A DNA stretch of 64,000 nt from contig NZ_AP025516.1 in the NCBI RefSeq assembly GCF_023169885.1, positions 2,955,501 through 3,019,500 on the forward strand, read 5' to 3'. Below, piece after piece: positions 1 through 9,353 of this stretch. How positions within the stretch are numbered: the first letter of the stretch is position 1; every line of letters begins with the position of its first letter. The position numbers and the translations under genes were made by a program. Source of the stretch: Desulfofustis limnaeus. GTDB taxonomy: Bacteria > Desulfobacterota > Desulfobulbia > Desulfobulbales > Desulfocapsaceae. The notes under the pieces are model-generated. The model did not search any database. It saw only the letters and a program-made list of their open reading frames with translations, and had not been told where the DNA came from.

Positions 1-475
1 CCTCGGAGAGCTGATACTGGGTATAGACCGGGAATGAGCGATCTCCCATGAACCGCTCGTACGAGATCACCAACTCAACACCGGGGATCTCATCCCTGAC
101 TTCCAGCAGCTTTTCATACTGCGCTTTGGTGGAGACAAAAACGATTTTTGCTTCACAATGATTGATGATATAGGCCGCTTGCTTACCGGTGTTCGTGGCG
201 TAGATCGGGACCGGGATGCCTCCGGCGCTCTGGATGCCGAAATCGGAGATGGCCCACCCGAGACGGTTTTCGGAAAAGATGCAGACCGGATCACCTCGCT
301 TCACCCCGACCTTAAGCAACCCCCGGGCCAACAACAACACCCGTTCGTAGAATTCCTCGAACGTTAACGAGAGGAACACCCCCTGCTTTTTGAAACTCAC
401 TGCCGTTCTTTTCGCGTAGCGCTGTGCATTTTCCTTCAGAATTGCCGGAACCGACTGGTATGACAGGAAATCCAT
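1..475 (-). CDS. AMP-forming long-chain acyl-CoA synthetase, N-terminal part (runs off left edge)
   Basis: This is the first ~158 codons of an adenylate-forming acyl-CoA ligase that would activate a fatty acid with ATP and CoA. The visible protein begins MDFLSYQSVPAILKENAQRY and carries typical N-terminal features of the family: a GVKRGDPVCIFSENRLGWAI segment and a GIPVPIYATNTGKQAAYII segment. The AMP-binding P-loop and catalytic motifs lie beyond the left edge. The ATG at 475 is used because homologous N-terminal sequence begins there; upstream there is only a weak GAGGGC. Substrate chain length cannot be judged from this fragment. Confidence 0.85.
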   Translation of the reverse strand, partial: MDFLSYQSVPAILKENAQRYAKRTAVSFKKQGVFLSLTFEEFYERVLLLARGLLKVGVKRGDPVCIFSENRLGWAISDFGIQSAGGIPVPIYATNTGKQAAYIINHCEAKIVFVSTKAQYEKLLEVRDEIPGVELVISYERFMGDRSFPVYTQYQLSE

Positions 476-935
476 GGTTGGTGCCCTCGCCAGAATAGAA
501 GTGAACAGAACCTGTTGCTCCCCTGCGAATTACCCGGTAGTCGCCCCTGTATACCTTACCCTTACGTTTAAGTCAATCTGAATCACCAAAAACCCCTCTT
601 CCAGCCAGCCGGCAGCTCGTTGTAGAGTACTCAAAAAATCCTGATAGATCTTCCTAATGATCTGTTATCAATAACTAATAAGACAAAACAATGAGAGGCG
701 CTCCCCCCTTTCTCGACATGGACCAGAAACCATGTGTATCTTCTTTACGTAAGATGAATGGTACTGCGTCAGATATACGTGCAACAAGGTCGGCAATGTT
801 GCCAGTCAACACTGGACAAAAAATCCATCCAACTCACGCGTCGGTATCGGCGATCGGGGAGGCGAAAGGTGTTACTTGAAAATGGTTGACGGGGTCTGCC
901 TCCATATCACCGCAAGCTGGCCACGAAGATCTTCT
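476..935. other. Non-coding stretch upstream of the acyl-CoA synthetase
   Basis: About 460 bases with no convincing gene. A 62-codon open frame (691-879, plus) has no recognisable motif, no good ribosome binding site and an odd composition. The part next to 475 presumably holds the promoter of the leftward acyl-CoA synthetase gene. The stretch ends at the 8-bp target duplication (928-935) of a small transposed repeat. Confidence 0.5.
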
Positions 936-1014
936 AGTTCCTCCAACCCAAGCGTACGTCTTCGCCGGATTCTCTGCCGGTAACTCAAAAAAGTACGCTC
1001 AAGCCGGATGAACC
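936..1014. mobile_element. 79-bp internally deleted MITE-like repeat with 8-bp target duplication
   Basis: Both ends match the ends of the 263-bp element at 57070-57332. The left end reads GTTCCTCCAAC followed by AAGCGTACGTCTT. The right end reads GCCGGTAACTCAAAAAAGTA, then CGCTCAAGCCGGATGAACC. The central hairpins are missing. The element is flanked by a perfect direct repeat GATCTTCT at 928-935 and 1015-1022, the footprint of transposition with an 8-bp staggered cut. Its left inverted end has several substitutions relative to GGTTCATCCGA, so it may no longer be mobile. It has no coding capacity. Confidence 0.8.
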
Positions 1015-1032
1015 GATCTTCTCAAACGACGA

Positions 1033-1398
1033 TCAGCGCTGCAGCGACCAGGGATTGCAGTTTTTGATGGTAACGCGCCCCTGCAACAGGTTGCCTTTTG
1101 AATACTCGCTGAAAATGCAGGTATTGGTCTTCGGATCGTAATTCTCCACCCACAGGTTGTCATCCTTCCAGGTCGCCGCCAGATGGTATTGGCCCTCCGG
1201 TACGGAGATGGTCATCACCCCTCCATAGCGCTTGACGAACACCTGCTGCAGACGAAAATAATAAGCACTCCAGGCGACCACCAGCACGATACCGGCCACG
1301 GACCACGCCACCTTCCAGCGCTCTGCCTTGACCCCGAGCCCGAAGAGCAGAGCCCCGACCACGGCAACCACCGAAAACCAATAGAGATAAGTAACCAT
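1033..1398 (-). CDS. Small two-helix membrane protein of unknown function
   Basis: A 121-residue protein not recognised as a known family. Residues ~4-22 (YLYWFSVVAVVGALLFGLG) and ~30-48 (VAWSVAGIVLVVAWSAYYF) are strong transmembrane segments. They are followed by a soluble tail of ~70 residues with two cysteines (NTCIFSEY, KNCNPW) and a beta-rich look. It lies 14 bp downstream of the chemotaxis receptor on the same strand and may be co-transcribed with it. Membrane location is supported by the sequence; function is unknown. Confidence 0.6.
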   Translation of the reverse strand: MVTYLYWFSVVAVVGALLFGLGVKAERWKVAWSVAGIVLVVAWSAYYFRLQQVFVKRYGGVMTISVPEGQYHLAATWKDDNLWVENYDPKTNTCIFSEYSKGNLLQGRVTIKNCNPWSLQR

Positions 1399-1412
1399 AC
1401 GCGATCGTGAAT

Positions 1413-3467
1413 CTATATCTTGTATTTCGCCACCAGTTCGTTGAGGGTCTCGGAAAGCCGCGACAGCTCGTCGGCTGAGGTGCGGACATGCTGGCTGCTC
1501 TGCCGCACTTCCACCGAGCGTTCCTTAACCTGCCCCACCGCCTCGTTCATCTGCTGCGTCATCCGGTTGCTGTTGGCCACATTCTCGTTGATCTCCGAGA
1601 TCCCCTGCGAGGCCTGGCTGACGTTGTTGACGATCTCGTTGGTGGTGATCGACTGCTCCTCGACCGCGGTCACGATACCGTTGACGATATCGTTGACCGA
1701 ATTGATGACGCTGGTGATGTCCTCGATATCCTTGACCGTGTCCGTGGTTTTGTCCTGAATGCCGCTGATGGCCTGCTTGATCCGACCCGTTGCTTCCGCC
1801 GTCTGCTTGGCCAGTTCCTTGATCTCGTTGGCCACGACGGCAAAGCCTTTGCCGGCCTCACCGGCCCGGGCCGCTTCGATGGTGGCGTTGAGAGCCAACA
1901 GGTTGGTCTGTTCCGAGATTTCGGTGATGGTCTCGGTAATCGAGCCGATGGCCCGAGCCGCTTCGCCAAGCTCTACGATGGTCTGGTGCGAGCGTTTGGT
2001 GTTGGCCACCGCCTCTTCGGTGGTCTGCCGGGCCCGGGCGCTGTTCTCCGCAATCTCTTTAATGGTGGTGCCCATCTCCTCGGACGCCGAAGCGATCATA
2101 TCCAGATTCACCGCCGACTGCTCCATGGCCGCCGATACCGACTCCATGTTGGTGGTCACCTCCTGGGCGTTCACCGAGGCCTGGTCGGCGATGTCGGTGG
2201 TCGACTCGGCATTGCTCACCATCTGGTCGGAGATGGTGGCCAACTCGGTGGATGAGGCCGACAAGGACTGGGACGAGTTGACGATATCACGCATCATCTC
2301 CTTGCCCTTTGCCACCATCACGCCAAGCGAGTTGGTCAGCTGGCCAATGGCATCATCCACGGGGGAAGAAAAGGCGATGGTATAGTCACCGTCCCCCACT
2401 TTCACCGCTTTTTCCGCCAACTCTTTTAGCGGCCTGTTGATGGAGCGAACCAGGACGAAGGTGAGAAGGATACCGGCCGCGATCACCGCCAAGCCGACCA
2501 GCAGGTTGTTGCGTAGCATCTGCACATCGAGTCCGGCGACGATTTCGGCCCGATCGATACCGACGCAGAGATAGACGCCCCACTCGTCCAGGTACTTCTT
2601 GTAGGTAACCTTCTCCTCTCCTTCGTGGAGATATTCCATGAACCCATCCGGGTGATCTTTGAAGATGGGAAAAAGCTCATAGACATTATCCTGCGGCGTC
2701 AGGGTCGGATGAATGAGCAACGACCCCGCATCGTTATAGATAAAAAAGTAACCGGGACCGATCCGAGTCTCTGACACCAGCTTGTGCACCTGATCGGAGA
2801 GCATCAGTTGTCCGACATAGATGGCGCCGATGATCTTGTCCTCCAGATCGCGTACCGGTTTATAGGCGGTCAGATACCAGTCGTTGACCACAAACGCCTT
2901 ACCGACAAAGCTTTCGCCGTTGACAATGGCCTGATAGACCGGGCTGGTGGACGGGATATAAGTGCCCTCGGCGCGCTCGCCGTTTTCCATTTTCACCGTC
3001 GTCGAGATGCGCAACAGCTTGTCCTCCACCAGCTGGAAGATGGTGGCGGTCGACCCGGTGATTTCTTCCACTCGATCGACAATCTCATACTTGTGGTTCA
3101 TATATTGGATACCGGCCTGGAACTTGGGTATCTCCATAGTCACTGTTTCCTGGGTCTCCTGGTTAACCAAGGTCTCCTCTTCCATGACGGTATCATCGAG
3201 GAGCAACCCCCCGGTCAACCGCAGCTCCTTTTCCAGGATCAGCAGATCCCCCTGGAGTTTCTGCCGCGTTTTATCGTCCAGAGCGAGAAGGGAATTGTAC
3301 AGGGCCTGATGGATATCCTCCACCGCCCCTTCTCCCAGAGCATAGAGGCCGTTTTTCGACATCCTGATCGCGTTGCCGGAGGTAATCAGAATGGAAACGG
3401 CAACCAGCGCGATCATCGAGACGAACAGTTTCGTGGTAAACCGGACAGTGGTAAATCGAGACAGCAT
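1413..3467 (-). CDS. Methyl-accepting chemotaxis protein with periplasmic Cache-type sensor
   Basis: A 684-residue transmembrane chemoreceptor. TM1 is at ~15-35, followed by a ~290-residue periplasmic single-Cache-like domain (residues ~40-325; the [13 protein letters not shown] and [18 protein letters not shown] segments are typical of Cache_3/Cache_2). TM2 ([17 protein letters not shown]), a HAMP domain ([20 protein letters not shown]) and the long coiled-coil signalling domain follow. The highly conserved tip ([20 protein letters not shown]) that binds CheA and CheW is intact. There is no C-terminal CheR-binding pentapeptide; the protein ends LVAKYKI. The ligand cannot be predicted; Cache receptors of this type often sense small organic acids or amino acids. 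Confidence 0.93.
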   Translation of the reverse strand: MLSRFTTVRFTTKLFVSMIALVAVSILITSGNAIRMSKNGLYALGEGAVEDIHQALYNSLLALDDKTRQKLQGDLLILEKELRLTGGLLLDDTVMEEETLVNQETQETVTMEIPKFQAGIQYMNHKYEIVDRVEEITGSTATIFQLVEDKLLRISTTVKMENGERAEGTYIPSTSPVYQAIVNGESFVGKAFVVNDWYLTAYKPVRDLEDKIIGAIYVGQLMLSDQVHKLVSETRIGPGYFFIYNDAGSLLIHPTLTPQDNVYELFPIFKDHPDGFMEYLHEGEEKVTYKKYLDEWGVYLCVGIDRAEIVAGLDVQMLRNNLLVGLAVIAAGILLTFVLVRSINRPLKELAEKAVKVGDGDYTIAFSSPVDDAIGQLTNSLGVMVAKGKEMMRDIVNSSQSLSASSTELATISDQMVSNAESTTDIADQASVNAQEVTTNMESVSAAMEQSAVNLDMIASASEEMGTTIKEIAENSARARQTTEEAVANTKRSHQTIVELGEAARAIGSITETITEISEQTNLLALNATIEAARAGEAGKGFAVVANEIKELAKQTAEATGRIKQAISGIQDKTTDTVKDIEDITSVINSVNDIVNGIVTAVEEQSITTNEIVNNVSQASQGISEINENVANSNRMTQQMNEAVGQVKERSVEVRQSSQHVRTSADELSRLSETLNELVAKYKI

Positions 3468-3989
3468 GAGACAGCTCCTTTCAGATGAGAATAGACGTCA
3501 AGTTTCTCCGGCACGCCTGCCAACAGTTTACATTTCCTTGCAGTCTATGTGTTTCAACCGACAATTACAAATGGTTTCTCGGACTTCGTGGGTACCAAAA
3601 GGGCCGCCTCAGGCAGAAAAGAGGTCATTCGTGACCAAAAGTGTTTTTGTCTTGCCGAAAAAGTTCTGCTATGATTATTTCAGTTATTGCTTAAAGGAAC
3701 CTTGAAAAGGTGCTATTTCGCCCAACCTCATCGTTGCGCAATCACATTTTATCCTCGGAATATCGTGTATATGTCTGCGGAAAAATTCTCTTGGGCGCCT
3801 CGATCTTGAACGAAATTTCTGTTTTTTCAAGCTCCCTTTCAGTCATAACCATGCCGACCGCGTCTTCATCGGTAATCCATCCCGCCCCCCTCTTCGCGGC
3901 CGACTGCCACTCTGCGACGGTTACCCCCCATCGGGAGCAGAAATTGCTGGCGGGATAGAAAGCGCCACTCCGGTGCCAGGTCAGCTCTG
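3468..3989. other. Divergent intergenic region between the chemoreceptor and the SDR gene
   Basis: About 520 bases that should hold promoters for the leftward chemoreceptor and the rightward SDR gene. No clear -35/-10 pair or sigma-28 site stands out. A GTG-started frame of 87 codons (3742-4005, minus strand) reads plausibly like protein, with a GWITDEDAVGMVMTERELEK segment, but it has no recognised domain, overlaps the SDR start and is not asserted as a gene. Confidence 0.4.
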
Positions 3990-5174
3990 ATGACTGAATA
4001 CACACCTCCCCACCGATCTCAGAAAATTGGCGTGGTTTTCGGCGGCTCCGGCCTGGTCGGCGGGACCATCGTCAATTTCTACAAACAGCGCCATCCAGGC
4101 CTGGCAGAGATCCTCGCACCCAGCTCAAAAAAGGTCTCCCTGGCGAATTGTTGCGATATTCGGGATTACCTGATGCGAGTCCGGCCCGATTTTGTCATCA
4201 ACGCCGCCATTACCACGATCAATGCCGGCAGCCAGCTGACCTTCGAGATCAACTACGTCGGTGCAATCAATATTGCTCGAGCTGCGGCAGCATTGCACAT
4301 TCCCTATATCTTCTTCAGTTCTTCGGCAACGCTGCCCATGGGTGAAAACCTGGTCGAAGAAGACCGGTTGCCACTGACCGCGAATCTGAGCAACTACGCC
4401 AAATCGAAACTGATGGCCGAACAGACCCTGGCCTATATGCACAGGCACGAAGGGCTCGACTACAGCTGCCTGCGCCTGGCCATTGTCTATGGCAGACACG
4501 ATCACAAGATCCAGGGCTTCCATCGCATGCTGTTTTCCATCGCCGACCAATCCATGCCCTTCCTCTTCACCACTAGGGGAATCGCCCATTCATACTCCAA
4601 CGTGCGGAAGATCCCGTGGCTGATCCAGCACATGTTAGAGAACCGCCACGAGTTCAGCGGCAAGACTCTGCATTTCGTCGACCCGCGGCCGGTGGAACTG
4701 GCGCATCTTATTCTGTTCATCAGAGACCGGCTCGGCCTGTCCCGCCCGAAAAAAATCTTCGTCCCCTATACCATGGCCCGCAGCGGCAAGAACTGTGCCG
4801 GCACCATCCTGCGCCTGCTCACCCGGCTGGGCATGAAAGCGACGCTGCCACCGGAATTGATGTTTCTCGGCGCTCTTTATCGCCCGCAGATCCTGTCGCG
4901 TGCCCGCCTCGCCTCTTCGAGTTTCGTCGATCCTTTCCCGGAGGAGACCGTCTATTCCCGAATGCCGGTGTTGCTCTCCTATTACCTGGACCGCTGGAGT
5001 CAGCAGAACCTGATCACCTCCTTTGCCGACCAGGCCACTTTCAACGACCTGATCAAACATGATTTCACCCACAACCCCCAGGCGTTGCTCGACTCCATTC
5101 ATGGGGACGCCACCGCCCCCTTCGCCGATCTGGCTGCGCCTGTCGACCTGTCGCAGAGAAAGCCGGGCACCTGA
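3990..5174 (+). CDS. Extended short-chain dehydrogenase/epimerase-like (Rossmann) enzyme
   Basis: A 394-residue NAD(P)-dependent SDR-superfamily enzyme. The nucleotide-binding glycine motif FGGSGLVGG is at residues 17-25, an INAA segment typical of extended SDRs at ~70-73, the catalytic serine region FFSSSATLP at ~108-116, and the YAKSK catalytic Tyr/Lys pair at 136-140. The C-terminal ~150 residues are not recognised and may give substrate specificity. It lies 45 bp upstream of the ALDH7-type gene on the same strand, so a shared transcript is likely. The reaction is unknown; context suggests an amino-acid or CoA-linked catabolic route. The ATG at 3990 has only a weak AGG upstream. Confidence 0.75.
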   Translation: MTEYTPPHRSQKIGVVFGGSGLVGGTIVNFYKQRHPGLAEILAPSSKKVSLANCCDIRDYLMRVRPDFVINAAITTINAGSQLTFEINYVGAINIARAAAALHIPYIFFSSSATLPMGENLVEEDRLPLTANLSNYAKSKLMAEQTLAYMHRHEGLDYSCLRLAIVYGRHDHKIQGFHRMLFSIADQSMPFLFTTRGIAHSYSNVRKIPWLIQHMLENRHEFSGKTLHFVDPRPVELAHLILFIRDRLGLSRPKKIFVPYTMARSGKNCAGTILRLLTRLGMKATLPPELMFLGALYRPQILSRARLASSSFVDPFPEETVYSRMPVLLSYYLDRWSQQNLITSFADQATFNDLIKHDFTHNPQALLDSIHGDATAPFADLAAPVDLSQRKPGT

Positions 5175-5219
5175 CTCCCCAAGGGCAACAACCAACCGAT
5201 CCACTCATGGGAGACTTTC

Positions 5220-6752
5220 ATGCCGATCCTTGAAACCTTGAGCCTCAAAAAGAAAAACCCGGGGGCATCCACCGGAACCAGATGGAACACCACCCGGGAC
5301 AACGGTGAATACCACGTGGTCTCACCCGTGGACGGCACCACTCTAGCCTCGGTCTACCTGGCCGCCGAAGACGATTACCGCCGCTGCAAGGAAGCGGCGC
5401 TTGAGGCTTTTGCCCATTGGCGCCTGACACCACCGCCGAAGCGCGGCGAAATCGTCCGCCAGATCGGCGATGCTCTGCGGGCTCGCAAGGAGCCGCTGGG
5501 CACCCTGGTGTCCTGGGAGATGGGCAAGTCGTTGCAGGAGGGGCTCGGCGAGGTTCAGGAAATGATCGACATCTGCGATTTTGCCGTGGGCCTCTCCCGT
5601 CAGCTCTACGGCCGGACCATGGCCTCGGAACGTCCCGACCATCGGCTTTTCGAACAATACCACCCGCTCGGGGTAACCGGCATCATCACCGCGTTCAACT
5701 TTCCGGTCGCGGTCTGGTCCTGGAACGCTATGATCGCAACCGTCTGCGGTAACAGCTGTATCTGGAAACCGTCCTCGAAGACGCCGTTGACGGCCCTGGC
5801 GATCCAGCAGGTACTGGCCGAGATCATGCATGCCAACCGGTTGCCGGAAGGGCTCTTCAATCTCCTCATCGGGCCCGGCGACAGCATCGGTGAGCTGCTG
5901 CTGCACGACCGGGACGTGCCGCTGGTGTCGATCACCGGCTCTACCGAGATGGGCCGGCGCGCCGCCGCCATCGTGGCCGGCAGGCTCGGCCGGACGATTT
6001 TGGAGTTGGGCGGTAATAACGCCATCATCGTCACTCCCCAGGCCAACCTGAGGCTGGCGGTGCCGGCCATCGTTTTCGCTGCCGTCGGCACCGCCGGGCA
6101 GCGCTGCACCACCGCCCGGCGACTGATTCTGCACGAACAGATCTATGACACCGTCAAGGAGGCCTTGCTGACCGCTTACCGCTCCCTGCGCATCGGATCG
6201 CCGCTCGACGAAACCAACCACATGGGCCCGCTCATCGATCGAGCGGCGGTCGGCGCCTACCAGGAGGTCTTGCGCGAGTTGGAGCAACAGGGGGGGACGG
6301 TAGTGTGCGGCGGTCGGGTCCTGACCGGACCGGGCTACGAGTCAGGCTGCTATGTCGAGCCGGTGCTGGCGGAGGCGAACAATGCCATGGCGGTGGTCCG
6401 CCGCGAGACCTTTGCCCCGATCCTCTATCTGATCCGCTACGAAGGATCGGTGGAAGCCGCCATAGCCCAGCAAAACGACGTGGATCAGGGACTCTCTTCA
6501 GCGATCTTTACCGACAATCTGCAAGAGGCCGAACGGTTCCTCGCTGCCGTCGGTTCCGATTGCGGCATCGCCAACGTCAACATCGGCACCTCCGGGGCTG
6601 AAATCGGCGGCGCCTTCGGTGGCGAAAAGGATACCGGCGGCGGACGTGAATCGGGCTCCGACGCATGGAAATCCTATATGCGGCGCCAGACCAACACCGT
6701 CAATTACGGATCGTCTCTGCCGCTTGCCCAGGGTATTGTTTTCAACCTGTAA
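5220..6752 (+). CDS. ALDH7/antiquitin-type aldehyde dehydrogenase (alpha-aminoadipic semialdehyde dehydrogenase-like)
   Basis: A 510-residue NAD(P)-dependent aldehyde dehydrogenase. Catalytic residues are in place: Asn160 in ITAFNFPVAVWSWNA, Glu262 in LELGGNN and the nucleophile Cys296 in GTAGQRCTT. The segment GEVQEMIDICDFAVGLSRQL and the C-terminal block GGEKDTGGGRESGSDAWKSY are hallmarks of the ALDH7 family, whose characterised members oxidise alpha-aminoadipic semialdehyde to alpha-aminoadipate in lysine degradation. It is preceded by GGGAG seven bases before the ATG. A saccharopine dehydrogenase-like gene and a glutaryl-CoA-type dehydrogenase lie within 3 kb, which supports a lysine-catabolic role by inference. 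ALDH7 enzymes can also act on other aldehydes. Confidence 0.9.
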   Translation: MPILETLSLKKKNPGASTGTRWNTTRDNGEYHVVSPVDGTTLASVYLAAEDDYRRCKEAALEAFAHWRLTPPPKRGEIVRQIGDALRARKEPLGTLVSWEMGKSLQEGLGEVQEMIDICDFAVGLSRQLYGRTMASERPDHRLFEQYHPLGVTGIITAFNFPVAVWSWNAMIATVCGNSCIWKPSSKTPLTALAIQQVLAEIMHANRLPEGLFNLLIGPGDSIGELLLHDRDVPLVSITGSTEMGRRAAAIVAGRLGRTILELGGNNAIIVTPQANLRLAVPAIVFAAVGTAGQRCTTARRLILHEQIYDTVKEALLTAYRSLRIGSPLDETNHMGPLIDRAAVGAYQEVLRELEQQGGTVVCGGRVLTGPGYESGCYVEPVLAEANNAMAVVRRETFAPILYLIRYEGSVEAAIAQQNDVDQGLSSAIFTDNLQEAERFLAAVGSDCGIANVNIGTSGAEIGGAFGGEKDTGGGRESGSDAWKSYMRRQTNTVNYGSSLPLAQGIVFNL

Positions 6753-6763
6753 CCCAACCGACC

Positions 6764-7939
6764 TCACCGATAGGCAGCCAAGCCGGTCAGCTGCTCGCCG
6801 ATGATCAGCGTGTGGATGTCGTGCGTCCCCTCGTAGGTGTAGACCGATTCCAGATTGGCGGCATGGCGCATGATCGGGTATTCGCCCATGATACCGTTGG
6901 CCCCGAGCATGGTCCGGGCGGTGCGGCACACTTCCAGAGCGATCCGGACATTGTTCATCTTGGCCATGGACACCTGCTGCGGTGTCGCCTTGCCGCGATC
7001 CTTATTCCGTCCCAGGTGCAGCACGAGCAATTGCGCCTTGGTCAATTCGGTCACCATCTCCACCAACTTCTGCTGCTGCAGCTGAAACCCGACGATGGGC
7101 CGGTCGAACTGGACCCGCTGCAAACCATAGGCAAGCGCCGTCTGATAACAATTATCGGCTGCACCCAGTACCCCCCAAGCGATACCGTACCGGGCCTGGG
7201 TAAGACAGCTGAGCGGCCCTTTCAGACCGACCACACCGGGCAACAGGCTCCGTTCCGCATCGACCACCACGTTGTCGAGCACCAGTTCCGAGGTAACCGA
7301 GGCGCGAAGGCTCCACTTCCCTTTCATCTGGGGGGCGCTGAACCCCGGGGTGCCCCGCTCCACCAGAAAGCCTCGCACCCCCTCATCGGTGGTCGCCCAG
7401 ACCAGGGCCACATCGGCGATTGAGCCGTTGGTGATCCACATTTTACTGCCGTTGATCCGCCAGGTCTTGCCCTCACGGACCGCTCTGGTCCGCATGCCGG
7501 CGGGATTGGAACCAAAATCCGGTTCGGTCAGGCCGAAGCAGCCGATTGCGTCGCCGGCAGCCATCTGCGGCAACCACCGCCGCCGCTGCTCCTCACTGCC
7601 GTAAGCAAAGATCGGATACATGACCAGGGAGCCCTGCACCGAGGCCATGCTGCGTAAGGCTGAATCGCCTCGTTCCAACTCGTACATCAAGAGGCCGTAA
7701 GCGACCGAAGACAAGGCGGCACAGCCGTATTGTTCGGGCAGGGTCGGACCGAAAAACCCGTAGTGCCCCATCAGCGGCACCAGATGCCGGGGGAAGGTCT
7801 CATCCTGCGCATGCTGGTCGATGATCGGCAGCACCTGTTCGTTGACAAAGGCTCGAGCCGTCTGTCGAACCAGCCGCTCCTCTTCTTCAAGAAGCTCCTG
7901 AAAACCCATGAAATCGGTCAACTCGGTCGTATTCTGCAT
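6764..7939 (-). CDS. Acyl-CoA dehydrogenase, glutaryl-CoA dehydrogenase-like
   Basis: A 391-residue FAD-dependent acyl-CoA dehydrogenase. It resembles glutaryl-CoA dehydrogenases more than short-chain enzymes: SSVAYGLLMYELERGDSALR, GSLVMYPIFAYGSEEQRRRW and the FGLTEPDFGSNPAGM block all match that subfamily. The active-site region reads YEGTHDIHTLIIGEQLTGL, with the conserved catalytic glutamate. GCDH converts glutaryl-CoA to crotonyl-CoA, the later part of lysine and aromatic degradation; non-decarboxylating versions exist in anaerobes and cannot be separated here by eye. The start at 7939 is chosen over an upstream in-frame start at 7996 because GGGAGGAGG precedes it. It converges with the ALDH7 gene and is divergent from the saccharopine dehydrogenase-like gene. 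Confidence 0.88.
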   Translation of the reverse strand: MQNTTELTDFMGFQELLEEEERLVRQTARAFVNEQVLPIIDQHAQDETFPRHLVPLMGHYGFFGPTLPEQYGCAALSSVAYGLLMYELERGDSALRSMASVQGSLVMYPIFAYGSEEQRRRWLPQMAAGDAIGCFGLTEPDFGSNPAGMRTRAVREGKTWRINGSKMWITNGSIADVALVWATTDEGVRGFLVERGTPGFSAPQMKGKWSLRASVTSELVLDNVVVDAERSLLPGVVGLKGPLSCLTQARYGIAWGVLGAADNCYQTALAYGLQRVQFDRPIVGFQLQQQKLVEMVTELTKAQLLVLHLGRNKDRGKATPQQVSMAKMNNVRIALEVCRTARTMLGANGIMGEYPIMRHAANLESVYTYEGTHDIHTLIIGEQLTGLAAYR

Positions 7940-8129
7940 TGCCTCCTCCCTGTCAGCCAAAGGCCGCCCAGCCGCATAATCGATGGCTGCATCCACAGTT
8001 GTTGTTGAAATGAGCCGGTGTTATATGGCTATACTATCCGCACCGGTAGATAGCAACAATGTCCATTCGCCTGCCCGGTCGATAGGCTGACCAGAAAGGG
8101 ACAGGCTTTTTCAGGAAAGGAGGAGCGGC

Positions 8130-9254
8130 ATGGTTCCGCTGTTTGACACCACGCTCGTACTGGGTTTGGGCAAGGTCGGTCATCTCGTGGCTGAATTGTT
8201 GCAGCTCACCGGTTTCTCGGTGATCGGCGGTGACCTCAAGCTGCCGGCCCAGCCCTCCTTTCCCGTCCGCACCGTCGACGTCAACCGGGCCGATGATCTG
8301 GCGGCCGCCTGCCGGCAGGTCGGAGCGGTGATTTCCTGCCTCCCCTATCACTGCAACAGACGTGTGGCAGAGATTGCCGCGGCAACGGGGTGCCACTATT
8401 TCGATCTGACCGAGGATGTGCCCACCACCCGTGCCATCCGCGATCTCAGCCAACATCATCCGCTGGTGTTCGCCCCCCAATGCGGCCTGGCCCCCGGTTT
8501 TATCGCCATCGCCGGCACCTATCTGGCTCGCAGTTTTCAACGCATCCGCAGCATCAAACTGCGGGTCGGCGCCCTGCCCAAATACCCTTCCGGTCTGCTC
8601 GGCTATGCCTTCAACTGGTCTCCGGCAGGGGTCATGAACGAATACCTCAATGACTGCGAAGTCATCGAGGACGGGGTGCGCAAGTGGATTTCTCCGCTGG
8701 AATGGTTGGAGACCATTGTCATCGACGGCGTACAACTAGAGGCGTTCACCACCTCCGGCGGGCTGGGCAGCATGTGCGAGAGCTTTGCCGGGCGAGTGGC
8801 CAACCTCGATTACAAATCGATCCGCTATCCCGGCCACGCCAAGCTGATGAACTTTTTTCTCCATGAACTGTTGATGCGCGAGAATCGGGAGCAGGCCGGC
8901 ACTATTCTGGTCAACGCCAAACCACCGGTGAGCGACGACGTCGTCTATATTCACGTATCGGTGGAAGGATGGCGCGACACCAATCTATCGCGCCAGGAAT
9001 TCGTCCGTGTTTACGACCCAATCCTCATCGCCGGCGCTACCAGACGTGCCATTGCCTGGACGACCGCCGCCTCGATCTGCGCCGTCGTCGAGCTGGTCAC
9101 CTTGGGACACCTGCCCGCCAGTGGGTTCCTCAAGCAGGAAGAGATCATGCTCGAATCGTTTCTTGCCACCGCCAACGGCCGGTTGTTCAACAATCAGCCC
9201 CACGGGGGAAGACGCATCCCGCTCGCCGACGGGGGATCGCCCCATGCTGCGTAA
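8130..9254 (+). CDS. Saccharopine dehydrogenase-like NAD(P)-binding oxidoreductase
   Basis: A 374-residue protein of the saccharopine dehydrogenase/homospermidine synthase superfamily. It starts with a Rossmann motif (LVLGLGKVGHLVAELL) and continues with VISCLPYHCNRRVAEIAAAT and CHYFDLTEDV. The GALPKYPSGLLGYAFNWSPA segment is typical of the glutamate-forming saccharopine dehydrogenases (Lys9/LKR-SDH C-terminal half). Such enzymes split saccharopine into glutamate and alpha-aminoadipic semialdehyde, the substrate of ALDH7 enzymes. A strong AGGAAAGGAGGAG precedes the ATG. No lysine-ketoglutarate reductase half is present in the window, so the true substrate is uncertain. Confidence 0.82.
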   Translation: MVPLFDTTLVLGLGKVGHLVAELLQLTGFSVIGGDLKLPAQPSFPVRTVDVNRADDLAAACRQVGAVISCLPYHCNRRVAEIAAATGCHYFDLTEDVPTTRAIRDLSQHHPLVFAPQCGLAPGFIAIAGTYLARSFQRIRSIKLRVGALPKYPSGLLGYAFNWSPAGVMNEYLNDCEVIEDGVRKWISPLEWLETIVIDGVQLEAFTTSGGLGSMCESFAGRVANLDYKSIRYPGHAKLMNFFLHELLMRENREQAGTILVNAKPPVSDDVVYIHVSVEGWRDTNLSRQEFVRVYDPILIAGATRRAIAWTTAASICAVVELVTLGHLPASGFLKQEEIMLESFLATANGRLFNNQPHGGRRIPLADGGSPHAA

Positions 9255-9353
9255 GCCGTTCAGACCAGACAACCTCGTTCGGCAGCGGGGAACCGCTGCC
9301 GAAACCACACCCCACAGGTATCCCACATTGTTAATCGATTCAAGGAGGAACGC

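Noticed and set aside
691-879. 62-codon frame in the gap after the acyl-CoA synthetase
   Set aside because: No motif, poor start context and atypical composition; it ends before the repeat element and looks like chance.
3742-4005. GTG-started 87-codon frame on the minus strand with plausible amino-acid content
   Set aside because: It overlaps the start of the SDR gene, lacks a ribosome binding site and shows no recognisable domain. It may be real but cannot be supported.
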